This document shows positions 1 through 8,981 of a stretch of 64,000 nucleotides of DNA, piece after piece; the first letter of the stretch is position 1; the number at the start of each line of letters is the position of its first letter. Below the pieces are notes generated by a model. The model saw only the letters and a list, made by a program, of their open reading frames with translations. It was not told the DNA's origin and searched no databases. This DNA is from Nocardia rhamnosiphila NBRC 108938 (GTDB lineage: Bacteria; Actinomycetota; Actinomycetes; Mycobacteriales; Mycobacteriaceae). Made by a program: the position numbers and the translations under genes. The stretch covers positions 124,001 through 188,000 of the forward strand of contig NZ_JOAJ01000004.1 of assembly GCF_000720425.1 (NCBI RefSeq), read 5' to 3'.

Positions 1-131
1 ACGATTCACCCGCGGGTAGTCAGCTGCGTATCCGGGTCGGTGACGGCGCGATCTCCGCCGCCGCCCTCGGCACCGAGCGGCTCGGCGAACGCGGCGCCCC
101 CACCCGCTCCGACGACTCCGAGAGGACCTGA
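1..131 (+). CDS. xseA: Exodeoxyribonuclease VII large subunit, C-terminal end (partial)
   Basis: Only the last 42 codons are in the window; the frame is open from base 3 and stops with TGA at 129-131. The visible tail contains the stretch [11 protein letters not shown], the short beta-strand segment typical of the end of XseA, followed by a disordered polar tail. XseA is the catalytic subunit of the ATP-independent single-strand exonuclease VII. Identity rests mainly on the directly adjacent xseB, whose GTG start lies 2 nt after this stop, the usual xseAB arrangement. The catalytic domain is off the window. Confidence 0.85.
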   Translation, partial: DSPAGSQLRIRVGDGAISAAALGTERLGERGAPTRSDDSERT

Positions 132-133
132 CC

Positions 134-367
134 GTGTCCGACACCGGCACCGACGACCTGGCCGATATCGCCGGCCTCGGCTACGAACGCGCCCGCGACG
201 AGCTGGCCGGCGTGGTGAAGATGCTGGAGCAGGGCGGTATGGACCTCGACGACGCCCTGGCGCTCTGGGAACGCGGTGAGGCGCTCGCCAACCGGTGCGA
301 AGAACATCTGGCCGGGGCGCGGCAGCGGATCGAGAAGGCGCTGGCCGAATCCGACGACGCGGAATGA
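134..367 (+). CDS. xseB: Exodeoxyribonuclease VII small subunit
   Basis: A 77-residue all-helical protein matching XseB in length and pattern. It carries the conserved run [14 protein letters not shown] (about residues 15-28), [19 protein letters not shown] (about 31-49), and a basic C-terminal helix. XseB subunits wrap the XseA core and are required for exonuclease VII activity on single-stranded DNA. Translation starts at GTG 134, immediately after the xseA stop, so the two are almost certainly co-translated. The gene ends at 367 facing the DUF4245 gene, with only 25 nt between the stops. Confidence 0.95.
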   Translation: MSDTGTDDLADIAGLGYERARDELAGVVKMLEQGGMDLDDALALWERGEALANRCEEHLAGARQRIEKALAESDDAE

Positions 368-392
368 CCCGCGCCCACCCCCCGCTGACCGG

Positions 393-962
393 TTACGCCG
401 CCGGGAGCGGCCGGGCGGCCACCACCGCGGCGGCCAGGGTCTCGAAGGCCTCGCCATTACCGGCGCCACGGATCAGCACCCGGCTGTCCCCCAGATCGGC
501 GATCCACGCGGGTTCGGCGCCGGGCTCCTGGTAGACCACCCATTTCTGCCCGGCGATATCCCGGGTACCGGTGGCATATCGGCTGCCCGCGATATGTCCG
601 GCCAGCACCTCTTCGGTGGCGTCGCTCTGGTCGAGTTCCATATAGGTGCCCGCACCGGTGACATAACCGATGGTGCTGACCGTGCCGCCGCCGCGTTCGG
701 TGATGGTGTCGCGGCTTCCGGAGTTCGGCTGCCAGTTCTGCGGGAGGGCCGGTTCCCGGATCGGGAACGACAGGTTCTGCGCATCCGAGCGCAGGGCCGC
801 GGCGGCATCGAAACTGGGTATCGTGCCCTGGGTGGGGCCGGTAGTGGAAAGACTGCACTGACTGGTCAATCCGGCGAACACCACGGCGATCAGCACCAAC
901 GGGATCAACGACCAGAACAGATCCCGGTAGTCGTTCATGATGCGTGGCTTCTTGTTCGGCAC
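393..962 (-). CDS. DUF4245 family membrane-anchored protein
   Basis: About 189 residues. A short N-terminal cytoplasmic segment (KKPRIMNDYRDLFWSL) is followed by one membrane helix (about residues 17-35) and an exported domain rich in small polar residues, the DUF4245 pattern common in actinomycetes. The function is unknown; the M. tuberculosis counterpart lies in the same xse-glpX neighbourhood. I prefer GTG at 962 over the upstream ATG at 977, because it gives the usual 4-5 residues before the KPRI motif and lies exactly 6 nt after GATACT, a plausible -10 for a leaderless mRNA. It is divergent from glpX. Confidence 0.8.
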   Translation of the reverse strand: MPNKKPRIMNDYRDLFWSLIPLVLIAVVFAGLTSQCSLSTTGPTQGTIPSFDAAAALRSDAQNLSFPIREPALPQNWQPNSGSRDTITERGGGTVSTIGYVTGAGTYMELDQSDATEEVLAGHIAGSRYATGTRDIAGQKWVVYQEPGAEPAWIADLGDSRVLIRGAGNGEAFETLAAAVVAARPLPAA

Positions 963-1093
963 GCTCCCAGTATCCATCGTGGTAGCGGCGGGACCCCGCG
1001 CCGCCCCCGGTACTGCCGTACCAGGTGATCACCGGCACGCAATCCGGCGATGCGACAATTACGGCAAGTTACACAACCTAGGAGGCACCCGCT

Positions 1094-2137
1094 ATGACGG
1101 CATCTTCGCCCGCTTCGAGCCGCCGCGAGGCGCCCGACCGTAACCTCGCGCTCGAACTCGTCCGCGTCACCGAAGCCGGCGCCATGGCAGCGGGACGCTG
1201 GGTGGGCAAGGGCGATAAAGAAGGCGGCGACGGGGCGGCCGTGGATGCCATGCGGCAGCTGGTCAGCTCGGTATCCATGAGCGGCGTCGTGGTGATCGGC
1301 GAGGGCGAGAAGGATGAGGCGCCCATGCTGTACAACGGCGAGAATGTGGGCGACGGCACCGGTCCGGAGGTCGATTTCGCGGTCGACCCGATCGACGGCA
1401 CCACCCTGATGTCGAAGGGGTCGCCCGGCGCCATCTCGGTGCTGGCGGTCGCCGAACGTGGCGCCATGTTCGACCCGTCGGCGGTGTTCTACATGCAGAA
1501 GATCGCCGTCGGCCCCGACGCGGCCGACGTGATCGATATCTCGGCGCCCATCGGGGAGAACATCCGCAAGGTCGCCAAGGCCAAGCACGCCTCGGTCTCC
1601 GATATCACCGTGTGCATCCTGGACCGCCCCCGCCACGGCGACCTGATCCAGGAGGTCCGCGACGCCGGCGCCCGGATCCGCTTGATCTCCGACGGTGACG
1701 TGGCCGGCGCCATCGCCGCCGCGCGGCCCGATTCCGGGACCGACATCCTGGTCGGTATCGGCGGCACCCCCGAGGGCATCATCGCGGCCGCCGCGATGCG
1801 CTGTATGGGCGGCGCCTTGCAGGGCAGGCTCGCACCCAAGGACGACGACGAGCGGCAGAAGGCGCTCGACGCCGGACACGACCTGGATCGGGTCCTGGTC
1901 ACCGAAGATCTGGTGGCCGGGGACAACGTCTTCTTCTGCGCCACCGGCGTCACCGACGGAGATCTGCTGCGCGGGGTTCGCTACTACGGCGGCGGCGCGT
2001 CCACCCAGTCCATCGTGATGCGGTCGAAATCGGGCACGGTCCGCATGATCGACGCCTACCACCGGCTCACGAAACTGCGCGAGTACTCGTCGGTCGATTT
2101 CCACGGCGACGAGCACGCCGCCCCACCGCTGCCCTGA
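1094..2137 (+). CDS. glpX: Class II fructose-1,6-bisphosphatase (GlpX)
   Basis: A 347-residue cytoplasmic enzyme that hydrolyses fructose-1,6-bisphosphate to fructose-6-phosphate in gluconeogenesis. The lithium-sensitive phosphatase metal site is intact: [11 protein letters not shown] around residue 69 and DPIDGTT at 98-104. The later segments [15 protein letters not shown] and [10 protein letters not shown] are typical of GlpX. In mycolic-acid bacteria this is normally the only FBPase. ATG 1094 is preceded by a clear ribosome site (AGGAGG, about 1080-1085). fumC lies close by, as in M. tuberculosis. A hairpin terminator follows within 10 nt of the stop. Confidence 0.97.
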   Translation: MTASSPASSRREAPDRNLALELVRVTEAGAMAAGRWVGKGDKEGGDGAAVDAMRQLVSSVSMSGVVVIGEGEKDEAPMLYNGENVGDGTGPEVDFAVDPIDGTTLMSKGSPGAISVLAVAERGAMFDPSAVFYMQKIAVGPDAADVIDISAPIGENIRKVAKAKHASVSDITVCILDRPRHGDLIQEVRDAGARIRLISDGDVAGAIAAARPDSGTDILVGIGGTPEGIIAAAAMRCMGGALQGRLAPKDDDERQKALDAGHDLDRVLVTEDLVAGDNVFFCATGVTDGDLLRGVRYYGGGASTQSIVMRSKSGTVRMIDAYHRLTKLREYSSVDFHGDEHAAPPLP

Positions 2138-2145
2138 TCGGCGCG

Positions 2146-2177
2146 CGTGCGGTCCGGGCATTCCGCCGGACCGCACG
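2146..2177 (+). terminator. Hairpin terminator after glpX
   Basis: A perfect 12-bp stem, CGTGCGGTCCGG paired with CCGGACCGCACG, with an 8-nt loop, starting 8 nt after the glpX stop. It has no U-tract, which is common for actinobacterial terminators. Confidence 0.7.
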
Positions 2178-2396
2178 GGCCCCCGGCGCGCCGGGCACAC
2201 ACCTACCGTGGCCAGCAACTTTCCGGCATCCGGACTATATCCCCGGTTTTTGCGGGTAATATCCGCGTGGCCACCGAACTGGCAACGTCACGGATATTCG
2301 TGTCCGGTAACCGCTGCGTTGCCGAACCCACAGCCGGAGTGATGAACCACCACGACCCGCCCGTCCATCACATCGGCCTGTCGCGAGAGGATGGAC

Positions 2397-3020
2397 ATGC
2401 ACCACTTCGCTCGACGTTCGGCCGGATTCACCATGGCACTCGCCGCCGCGGGACTGCTCGTCGCCGGCTGCGGTGACGACGACAACTCGGTGTCGGATAC
2501 CGTCGGCTCCCTGACCTCGGCGGTGATGCCGGGCGGCAACAGCGGCACCGGCGCCCCGTCCGCCTCTCCGGGTGCGGAGGGCTCGGCCACCGAGACGACA
2601 GGCGCCGAGGGCTCGGCCACTCCCGATGAGGACCCCAATGCCAACGCCGGCGAAACCACCGTGCAGACCCCGGATGGCAAAGAAGTCACCGTGAAGGGCA
2701 GCATCTATCAGAAGTACACCGAGGCCGGTGGTCCGACCGGCACGCTCGGTATGCCCGAAGGCGAGGAGCAGGTCGCCGGTGACGGCGGTCGCTACCAGAA
2801 CTTCTCCGGGGGCACCGTCTTCTTCAGTGAGGAGACCGGCGCCCATATCGTCTGGGGCGATATCCGCGAGGCATGGGAGGCCAACGGCGGCGCCGACGGC
2901 CAACTCGGCTTTCCCACCTCCGACGAGGAAACCACTCCGGAGGGCAAGAAGAGCGAGTTCGAGGGCGGCACCATCACCTGGAACTCCTCGGACCGTTCCA
3001 CCACGGTCACCGAGAAGTGA
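2397..3020 (+). CDS. Lipoprotein with LGFP repeats
   Basis: A 207-residue exported lipoprotein. A signal sequence ends in the lipobox LVAGC (Cys25). A low-complexity linker of about 60 residues follows, containing the tandem GAEGSAT motif. The C-terminal domain carries two LGFP-type repeats, LGMP at 117-120 and LGFP at 170-173, each followed by the FxGGT pattern. LGFP repeats are found on cell-wall proteins of mycolic-acid bacteria and are thought to anchor proteins to the wall. The ATG at 2397 is 6 nt from GAGAGG, a better spacing than the ATG at 2391, which directly abuts it. No enzymatic domain is visible. Confidence 0.8.
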   Translation: MHHFARRSAGFTMALAAAGLLVAGCGDDDNSVSDTVGSLTSAVMPGGNSGTGAPSASPGAEGSATETTGAEGSATPDEDPNANAGETTVQTPDGKEVTVKGSIYQKYTEAGGPTGTLGMPEGEEQVAGDGGRYQNFSGGTVFFSEETGAHIVWGDIREAWEANGGADGQLGFPTSDEETTPEGKKSEFEGGTITWNSSDRSTTVTEK

Positions 3021-3026
3021 GATCCG

Positions 3027-3063
3027 GCGCTCGGGGCGCCCACTGGGTGGGCGCCCCGAGCGC
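3027..3063 (+). terminator. Hairpin terminator after LGFP lipoprotein
   Basis: A perfect 17-bp stem with a 3-nt TGG loop (GCGCTCGG outer arm, CCGAGCGC returning), beginning 7 nt after the lipoprotein stop. Confidence 0.8.
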
Positions 3064-3224
3064 TGTCCGGAGCCCGCACACCACCCGGTCCGGAATCTCC
3101 GTTCACTTCCGGGAAACGGGCCCGATTGTGCGCGCACCCCACTCGGACCGGCCGGTTCGCCGATATTCCCCAACCCGACCCCGGCGCTCACCCTGTACCC
3201 GGTCCGACCCGCTACCGTGTGTGC

Positions 3225-4082
3225 GTGCAGAAACTGTTGACCGACCGCGACCTGCTGGAATCGCTCGCGGTAGAGGTGGAACTGACCATGCGGCGCCATA
3301 CCGAGATCGCCGATGAATGGCAGCCGCACGACTTCGTCCCGTGGGACGACGGCCGCAACTTCGCCTTCCTCGGCGGCGAGGACTGGGACCCCACGCAGTC
3401 CGAGCTCAGCGATACCGCCCGGCTGGCACTCACCGTGAGCGTGCTGATCGCCGACAATCTGCCCTCGTACCACCGAGAGATCGGCAAATACCTACGCACC
3501 GGCGCGTGGTGGCGCTGGGTGGGCCGCTGGACCGCCGAGGAGGCCCGGCACTCCATTGTGATCCGCAACTACCTGATGGTCACCCGCGCCTGTGACCCGG
3601 TGGAGCTGGAACGGCTGCGCATGGGCCAGATGACCGACGGTTTCCGGCGCGAGCCGCTGCATCTGCTGGACGTACTGGCCGCCTGCGCGTTCGAGGAGAC
3701 CGCCGCCGCCGTGCGTCATCGCAATACCGCCGCGCTCGGGGAGAACCCGCTGATCACCGCGATCAGCGAACAGATCGCCAAGGACGACGAGAGGCAGGCC
3801 GCGGTATTCGCCGACCTCGTCGCCGCCGGTTTCGACGAAACCCCCGACCAGACCATGCGCGCCGTCGCCGACCAGGTCGCCGCGTTCCGGGTCCCCTCGG
3901 TCACCCTGCCCGACGGGCGCAGCAGCGACGAGGCGCTGGCCGACGCCGGTATCTACGACCCGGAGAAACAGGACGAGCTGATCTTCGCGCCGCTGCTGCG
4001 GCGCTGGGACGTGTTCGGCCGCACCGACCTCGGCGAATCCGGAGCGGCGGCCCGCGAAGAGCTGGCCCGGTTCCGGTCCTGA
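3225..4082 (+). CDS. desA2: Acyl-ACP desaturase family protein, DesA2-like
   Basis: A 285-residue member of the soluble ferritin-like diiron acyl-ACP desaturase family. The first carboxylate-histidine motif is EEARH at 105-109, a second-helix Glu is in FEETA (156-160), and the fourth motif position reads DDERQ (187-191), where classic family members have an ExxH. The family introduces double bonds into ACP-bound acyl chains; the M. tuberculosis DesA2 gene sits in the same neighbourhood. GTG 3225 is chosen because TACCGT (3213-3218) ends 6 nt before it, fitting a leaderless mRNA, and because the upstream in-frame extension to 3126 is Pro/Arg-rich and unlike the family. Confidence 0.88.
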   Translation: MQKLLTDRDLLESLAVEVELTMRRHTEIADEWQPHDFVPWDDGRNFAFLGGEDWDPTQSELSDTARLALTVSVLIADNLPSYHREIGKYLRTGAWWRWVGRWTAEEARHSIVIRNYLMVTRACDPVELERLRMGQMTDGFRREPLHLLDVLAACAFEETAAAVRHRNTAALGENPLITAISEQIAKDDERQAAVFADLVAAGFDETPDQTMRAVADQVAAFRVPSVTLPDGRSSDEALADAGIYDPEKQDELIFAPLLRRWDVFGRTDLGESGAAAREELARFRS

Positions 4083-4094
4083 GTCCACCCATGG

Positions 4095-4128
4095 TGCGAC
4101 GCGACCGTTGATCGACGGTCGCGTCGCA
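4095..4128. terminator. Bidirectional hairpin between desA2 and fumC
   Basis: A perfect 14-bp stem (TGCGACGCGACCGT and its complement) with a 6-nt loop, centred between the convergent desA2 and fumC stops. Confidence 0.8.
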
Positions 4129-4169
4129 GCGAATGCCGCATCACCTCTGGCCCCCACGGCGGCGCGGCA

Positions 4170-5570
4170 TCAGTCGTTGTCGATATTCGTCATGGACAGC
4201 ACATCCAGGCGCCGGTCGAGTTCCTCCTCACTCAGCGCCTCTCCGATCAGTCCGCGATCGATCACCGTCTGACGGATCGTCTTCTGCTCCCGCAACGCCT
4301 GTTTGGCCACCGCCGCCGCCTCCTCGTAACCGATCGCCGAATTCAGCGGAGTCACAATGGAAGGCGAGGATTCGGCCAGGGTACGCAGCCGTTCGGCGTC
4401 GGCGGTCAGCCCGTGCACACACCGGTCGGCGAACAGCCGGGACACCGCCGCCAGCAGCCGGATGGATTCGAGCACATTACGCGCCATCACCGGGATGTAG
4501 ACATTCAGCTCGAAATGGCCGCCCGCACCCGCGAAAGCGACCGCGGCATCGTTTCCGATCACCTGCGCCGCCACCTGGGTGACCGCCTCCGGCAGTACCG
4601 GATTCACCTTTCCCGGCATGATCGAACTACCCGGCTGCAGGTCGGGCAGTTGCAGCTCACCCAGCCCGGTGAGCGGACCCGAACCCATCCAGCGAATATC
4701 GTTGGCGATCTTGGTCAGGCTCACCGCGACCGTGCGCAGCGCCCCGGAGACCTCCACCAGCCCGTCCCGCGCCGCCTGCGCCTCGAAATGATCCTCGGCC
4801 TCGGTCAGCGCGTCGATCCCGGTGGCCCGCACCAGCTCCGCCACCACCTTCGCCCCGAACCCGGTGGGCGCGTTCAACCCGGTCCCGACCGCGGTACCGC
4901 CGATCGGCAGTTCACCCAGCCGCGGCAGCGTCGCCAGCAGCCGCTCCATACCCGCCGCGACCTGCCGGGTGTAGCCGCCGAACTCCTGGCCCAGCGTCAC
5001 CGGGACCGCGTCCATCAGGTGGGTGCGCCCCGATTTCACCACCGTGCGCCATTCGGTCGCCTTGTCCAGCAGCGCCAGCCGCAGATGCTCCAGGGCGGGC
5101 AGCAGATCTTTTATCACGGCCTCGGTGGCGGCCAGATGGGTCGCGGTCGGGAAAGTGTCGTTCGACGACTGGGACATGTTCACGTGATCGTTCGGGTGCA
5201 CGGTGACCCCGCCCGTGGCCGCGATCGAGGCGATCACCTCGTTGGCGTTCATATTGGAACTGGTCCCCGACCCGGTTTGGAACACATCGATCGGGAACTG
5301 GTCGTCGTGGCGGCCCGCCGCGATCTCGGTGGCGGCCGCGACGATCGCCGCGGCCCGCTCCTCATCGAGCAACCCCAGATCCCGGTTGACGACCGCGCAG
5401 GCCCCCTTCAACAGCCCGAGCGCCCGGATCTGCGCCCGCTCCAGCCCCCGCCCACTGATCGGGAAGTTCTCCACCGCCCGCTGAGTCTGGGCACGCCACA
5501 GCGCGTCCACCGGAACCCGGACCTCGCCCATGGTGTCGTGCTCGATGCGGTACTGCTTCTCCTCGCTCAT
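4170..5570 (-). CDS. fumC: Class II fumarate hydratase
   Basis: A 466-residue oxygen-stable fumarase of the aspartase/fumarase superfamily, interconverting fumarate and malate in the TCA cycle as a cytosolic homotetramer. The three signature regions are present: [14 protein letters not shown] (99-112), [17 protein letters not shown] (180-196) and the catalytic-loop motif [11 protein letters not shown] (314-324). [17 protein letters not shown] (125-141) also fits fumarase. The length is typical. ATG 5570 gives a normal fumarase N-terminus. It sits in the conserved glpX-fum neighbourhood. Confidence 0.97.
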   Translation of the reverse strand: MSEEKQYRIEHDTMGEVRVPVDALWRAQTQRAVENFPISGRGLERAQIRALGLLKGACAVVNRDLGLLDEERAAAIVAAATEIAAGRHDDQFPIDVFQTGSGTSSNMNANEVIASIAATGGVTVHPNDHVNMSQSSNDTFPTATHLAATEAVIKDLLPALEHLRLALLDKATEWRTVVKSGRTHLMDAVPVTLGQEFGGYTRQVAAGMERLLATLPRLGELPIGGTAVGTGLNAPTGFGAKVVAELVRATGIDALTEAEDHFEAQAARDGLVEVSGALRTVAVSLTKIANDIRWMGSGPLTGLGELQLPDLQPGSSIMPGKVNPVLPEAVTQVAAQVIGNDAAVAFAGAGGHFELNVYIPVMARNVLESIRLLAAVSRLFADRCVHGLTADAERLRTLAESSPSIVTPLNSAIGYEEAAAVAKQALREQKTIRQTVIDRGLIGEALSEEELDRRLDVLSMTNIDND

Positions 5571-5712
5571 ATTCCCGACCCTATGCCGCGGCCCGGCGAT
5601 GTCGGCGTGCCACGCGTGAGGTCTGGGTCACCGGAATCGCCCTCGATGAATCCTGCCCCGGCACCCGCGAGGAGCCGAAACGCCTGCTCGATACCTGCAC
5701 TCCCCCGAAGCA

Positions 5713-5742
5713 GCTATCCCTCGATCGAGATTCTCCGATAGC
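5713..5742 (-). terminator. Possible stem-loop downstream of the EspG gene
   Basis: GCTATC and GATAGC form an outer stem around a nested perfect palindrome CTCGATCGAG (5720-5729), starting 20 nt beyond the stop of the EspG-like gene. The outer stem is short, so the terminator role is tentative. Confidence 0.35.
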
Positions 5743-5761
5743 CGGGAGAGCTCACCACCGC

Positions 5762-6475
5762 TCAGTCGTGTCCGGTGGAGGCGAGCCGGTCGATCTCGCG
5801 GCTCAACTCCGCGTGCGAGATCGGGTCGATATGGAAATCCTGGTAGCGGTGCCGATAGATGTAGCGCCCGTCGTCGGCGACATCGAACCAGCTCAGGTAG
5901 CGAGGTGGCGGCGGGTCCGCCTCACGCAACCGGTGGCGCGCCTCCAGGAACCCGGACCCCGCGCGCGGCGCCTTCAGCAGTCGGCGCATCCGGTCGGCTG
6001 GCTGGGGTTTGCCGCCGTTCCACACCTCATAGGTGTCGCGGAGCCGATCGATACTCTCCACCAGCGGTGCCCGGCTTCCTGTGGGCTGTTCCCCGAGTAT
6101 CTGTAGAAAGATTCTGGAGACGAGCGAGGACGAGCCGATCTGCAGCACGAACTTGCCGTCGAAATCGGTAGTGGTGCCGGGGAATTGCACGACGGTGACG
6201 GCCACCTGCCCAGCGAACGCCCCGTATGCGCGGATCCGGTGCCGGCGGCTACCCGAGAGAGTGAGCGTGTACTCGGGATCGGCGGCGACGCGCAACGCGG
6301 CGGTGAGGTCGGGATCGCCACCGCGCGGGTACGAGGACGCGATACCGGCCGCCAACCGCTGGAACTCGTCCTCCCAGCGCACCGACGACCGCACCTCCAA
6401 GGGATACGGATACCGGTCCTTACCGGTCTCCTTCCAGACGTGCATGAATTCGTCCGGGGTGAACTCCCACTTCAC
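5762..6475 (-). CDS. EspG-family ESX secretion chaperone
   Basis: A 237-residue protein with the EspG pattern: N-terminal WEFTPDEFMHVW, then a mixed alpha/beta body (LRVAADPEY, RIRAYGAFAGQVAVTVVQFPG, LVSRIFLQILGE) and a C-terminal YLSWFDVADDGRYIYRHRYQDFHIDPIS segment. EspG proteins are cytosolic chaperones that bind the tip of PE-PPE or PPE-like substrates and keep them soluble for type VII secretion. The gene overlaps the PPE-like gene upstream by 4 nt (ATGA), so the chaperone is translated with its likely client. It is the last gene of the cassette. No ESX core genes (eccB, eccC, eccD, eccE, mycP) are in the window. Confidence 0.8.
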   Translation of the reverse strand: MKWEFTPDEFMHVWKETGKDRYPYPLEVRSSVRWEDEFQRLAAGIASSYPRGGDPDLTAALRVAADPEYTLTLSGSRRHRIRAYGAFAGQVAVTVVQFPGTTTDFDGKFVLQIGSSSLVSRIFLQILGEQPTGSRAPLVESIDRLRDTYEVWNGGKPQPADRMRRLLKAPRAGSGFLEARHRLREADPPPPRYLSWFDVADDGRYIYRHRYQDFHIDPISHAELSREIDRLASTGHD

Positions 6476-7827
6476 CGCCGGTCACCGCGATCATCGGCCG
6501 GCTGCGCGGCAGGGGCGTCCGCCCCGAGAACCCCGCCCAAGGCGCTGATCCGAGGACCGAACAACTCCTCTTCACGATCCTGGATCAGGTAGTCGGGAGT
6601 CTTGTGCTCGTCGTCGTCCTCACCACGCTTGCCCGCACCCGAGGACATCATGCCCGGCATCCCGGACATTCCCCGGCTGCTACCAGCGGCCGTGGAAGCC
6701 GCACTCGGCGACCCGGTGGAGGTATTGGGCCCACCGGGAGTTCCGGTGACCGTCTTGCCCGGAGTCTGCGCCTGCGGAGTACCGCCGGGCATCCCGGCCG
6801 GATTCCCGGTGGATACAGAGGGCGAACCGGTGGTGGTGGTCGACGGGGTGGTGCGCTGCGGATCGCCGGTCGGGGTGCCGGTTGTCGTCGTGTTCGGCTG
6901 CTGGGTGGTCGGGTTCCCGTCCGTGCCGGCGGTGGTGGTCTGCGAATCCTCCTCCGTACCGGCGGTTTCGGTGCCTTCCCCCTCGGCCTCGTTCTCTCCG
7001 GGCGCTTCGGAGCCCGGAGTTTCACCACCGGGAGTGGCGGAGGTCGTTGTGGTGCCGTCGGGCCCGGTGGTGGACGTCCCACCCGGAACAGACGGCCCCG
7101 GTCCGTCACCCGGCCCCTGGACCGGCACGAAGGTCGGCACGCCGTCGCCCGCGGGCTGGTAGGTCGGCTTGTACGCCATATTCATGGCCTCCACCGCGAC
7201 CAGCCGTTGCTCTTCCTTGTAGCGATCGAGTGCCGCGGCAGCAGCGGGGTCCGTTGCGCCGACAACCGTCTGCGCGATCTGGGCCGGGTCGACCACGGAC
7301 GTGGTAATCGCGGGGTTTGTTACCGGAGCCTGAGAAGGAGGAGGTGGGACCGATTTTTTGACTACTTCGGCCCCGTAGGCAACGGCTTTGACCCGTAAAC
7401 CCACTGAGCGGATCACTTCCTGTACATCGGTTGCCTGATCGTAGAACTTCCGAGCGGCCTGGACCGCAGCGTCGGCGAACTGACCGTTCAGGCCGTCAGA
7501 GAGTTCGCGCTGAATGGCCAGATGGGCTCCCAGCAAGCCACCGCTGAGGGCAATAGCCGCCGCGTCATATATATCGGCGAAGGCATGCATGAGGCCAGGG
7601 GCCATTTCTCCTACCTTCGCATAGATCTCTTCGTGGGATATCCCTTCGAATTGCTCCATTGCGGTGATGTAGGAGGGATCTCTATCGCCATGGGAGACCT
7701 GTGCTCCGAAGTGCTCCGCACCGGATTGACTCTGTTGTCCAGCAAGTCGATCCTGGACCGAGGAGGGATCAATCCCGAGTGCCGGACCGAAGATCCCCAA
7801 TGGAGAGGGTTGCTGCTCCCCGCTCAT
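6472..7827 (-). CDS. PPE-like ESX substrate with long Gly/Thr/Pro-rich C-terminus
   Basis: 451 residues in two halves. Residues 1 to about 235 are helical: a hairpin-like region (about 60-150) and a conserved tail reading AMNMAYKPTYQPAGDGVP, a motif seen in Nocardia-type PPE/WXG-like proteins. Residues from about 240 on are a disordered Thr/Gly/Pro/Ser-rich region with repeated TTT, GTP and GGxP patterns, ending in an acidic segment. There is no signal peptide, as expected for type VII substrates. The tight coupling to EspG downstream and a WXG100-like gene upstream supports secretion. The assignment is by architecture and context, since no canonical Pro-Pro-Glu N-terminus is visible. Confidence 0.65.
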   Translation of the reverse strand: MSGEQQPSPLGIFGPALGIDPSSVQDRLAGQQSQSGAEHFGAQVSHGDRDPSYITAMEQFEGISHEEIYAKVGEMAPGLMHAFADIYDAAAIALSGGLLGAHLAIQRELSDGLNGQFADAAVQAARKFYDQATDVQEVIRSVGLRVKAVAYGAEVVKKSVPPPPSQAPVTNPAITTSVVDPAQIAQTVVGATDPAAAAALDRYKEEQRLVAVEAMNMAYKPTYQPAGDGVPTFVPVQGPGDGPGPSVPGGTSTTGPDGTTTTSATPGGETPGSEAPGENEAEGEGTETAGTEEDSQTTTAGTDGNPTTQQPNTTTTGTPTGDPQRTTPSTTTTGSPSVSTGNPAGMPGGTPQAQTPGKTVTGTPGGPNTSTGSPSAASTAAGSSRGMSGMPGMMSSGAGKRGEDDDEHKTPDYLIQDREEELFGPRISALGGVLGADAPAAQPADDRGDRR

Positions 7828-7829
7828 GG

Positions 7830-8465
7830 TTAATTCTCCGCCCCGATCGACGGTTCGAGGGTTTCCGCGATGTGCAGAACTCCGTCACACCGTTCCAAGC
7901 CTGCCTCTGAGCCTTCGAAAGTTCTTGTCGCATTGAAGATTACAAATCCGACCTTGGTCCGTACGTGTATATCGCAGGTCTTCACCAAATGCGGGTCGCG
8001 AACCCACATCGCTTCACGACCGTTGACTTCCAGCGGCTCGCTGATCTCTCCGTTCTTGTCCAGATCCTCCTGCCAGCTCGCGTTCCCCGAATCGATCTGC
8101 AAGTCCCAGTGCAGGCCGTCGAAATCGCAGGTCAAGAATGTGTACTCGGTGATCAGATCCTGACCTCGCCGTCGGCTGGCCGGATCCAGACCGGCGCGCG
8201 CGACCGCGTCGTCGCCGATCCACGTGCACGGGTCGAATACCACCTCCGCACGTTCCCCACTGGCGTACCGACCCTCTTGCGAGGGCGGCTGCAGATGCGG
8301 AGCTGTGAGGGTCGGACGAGAGGCTACGCCTTCCGGACCCTTCGGCAATTCAGCTGACGTAGGTACCGGCTCGGCCGGGGCATCGGGATGCTGCGCGCAT
8401 CCAGCGCTCAATGCCAACAGGGCACCAACTGCAGCAGCAGTCACCAATTTGGATACTTTCATCAC
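7830..8465 (-). CDS. DUF3558 lipoprotein
   Basis: A 211-residue lipoprotein. The signal sequence ends in lipobox LSAGC (Cys23), followed by a Pro/Glu-rich linker and a domain with the DUF3558 hallmarks FDPCTWIGDDAVARAGLDP (about 76-95), a Cys-containing strand FLTCDFDG, and KTCDIHVRTKVGFVIFN near the C-terminus. The conserved cysteines suggest disulfides outside the membrane. DUF3558 proteins are abundant in Nocardia and relatives and are of unknown function. It overlaps the upstream WXG100-like gene by 4 nt and is separated from the PPE-like gene by 2 nt, so it is part of the ESX-substrate operon, perhaps as a surface partner of the secreted proteins. Confidence 0.8.
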   Translation of the reverse strand: MMKVSKLVTAAAVGALLALSAGCAQHPDAPAEPVPTSAELPKGPEGVASRPTLTAPHLQPPSQEGRYASGERAEVVFDPCTWIGDDAVARAGLDPASRRRGQDLITEYTFLTCDFDGLHWDLQIDSGNASWQEDLDKNGEISEPLEVNGREAMWVRDPHLVKTCDIHVRTKVGFVIFNATRTFEGSEAGLERCDGVLHIAETLEPSIGAEN

Positions 8466-8830
8466 GCCTGGACCTCCGCGGCCGCATCGATTGCACGCCT
8501 GTTCATCTCATCGGCATCTTCGAACGCACCACCTGCCTGGAGAAAGGCCGCAGCCATCCGGTACGCGGCCTCTTTCAGATCAGATAACGCTTGGATCGTG
8601 AGAACGTGCTTGTTTTCGAAGCCCTTCTGGAGTTGCGCGGCCGAGTCGAATCCACCGAAGCCTTCCAGGCGATAGATGCGCTGTATCGCAGATGCTTGTT
8701 GGTCCACACACGTGTCGACCAACCGCGTGTACACCGCCGCACACCGTTCCGCGGCCCCCCGCTCCATCCGGAATGTCCCCGCCACAGCCTGCTGATACAG
8801 CGTGTTCGCGGTCCCCTGCCCCACGTCCAT
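8462..8830 (-). CDS. Small helical WXG100-like/ESX-associated protein
   Basis: 122 residues, no signal peptide, predicted to be almost entirely helical. A central turn-like segment FGGFDSAAQLQKGF (about 57-71) separates two helices, in the manner of WXG100 helical hairpins, although no strict WXG is present. Near the C-terminus FEDAD (about 102-106) resembles the YxxxD/E secretion signal with Phe in place of Tyr. It is the first gene of the operon; a ribosome site GGAAGGGTGG lies upstream and TATGGT at 8869-8864 is a plausible -10. The ESX role is inferred from fold and the EspG/PPE-like neighbours. Confidence 0.55.
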   Translation of the reverse strand: MDVGQGTANTLYQQAVAGTFRMERGAAERCAAVYTRLVDTCVDQQASAIQRIYRLEGFGGFDSAAQLQKGFENKHVLTIQALSDLKEAAYRMAAAFLQAGGAFEDADEMNRRAIDAAAEVQA

Positions 8831-8981
8831 CCCGCTCGGCCCACCCTTCCGTAAACTTCACTAACCATACTGGACGCGCCCGCCCCCACTCCGGTTCCAC
8901 CCGGACCCGGGAACCGCGAAATCGCCTCGCGACAGTCCGTTTCGTTCCCTCGCCCGTTCGACACCCAGGCCGCCGTTCACA

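Noticed and set aside
935..2218. A 427-codon open frame antisense to glpX
   Set aside because: glpX is certain on the plus strand with all family motifs; the antisense frame is His/Gly/Arg-rich and lacks recognisable segments. It is a by-product of high GC3 coding.
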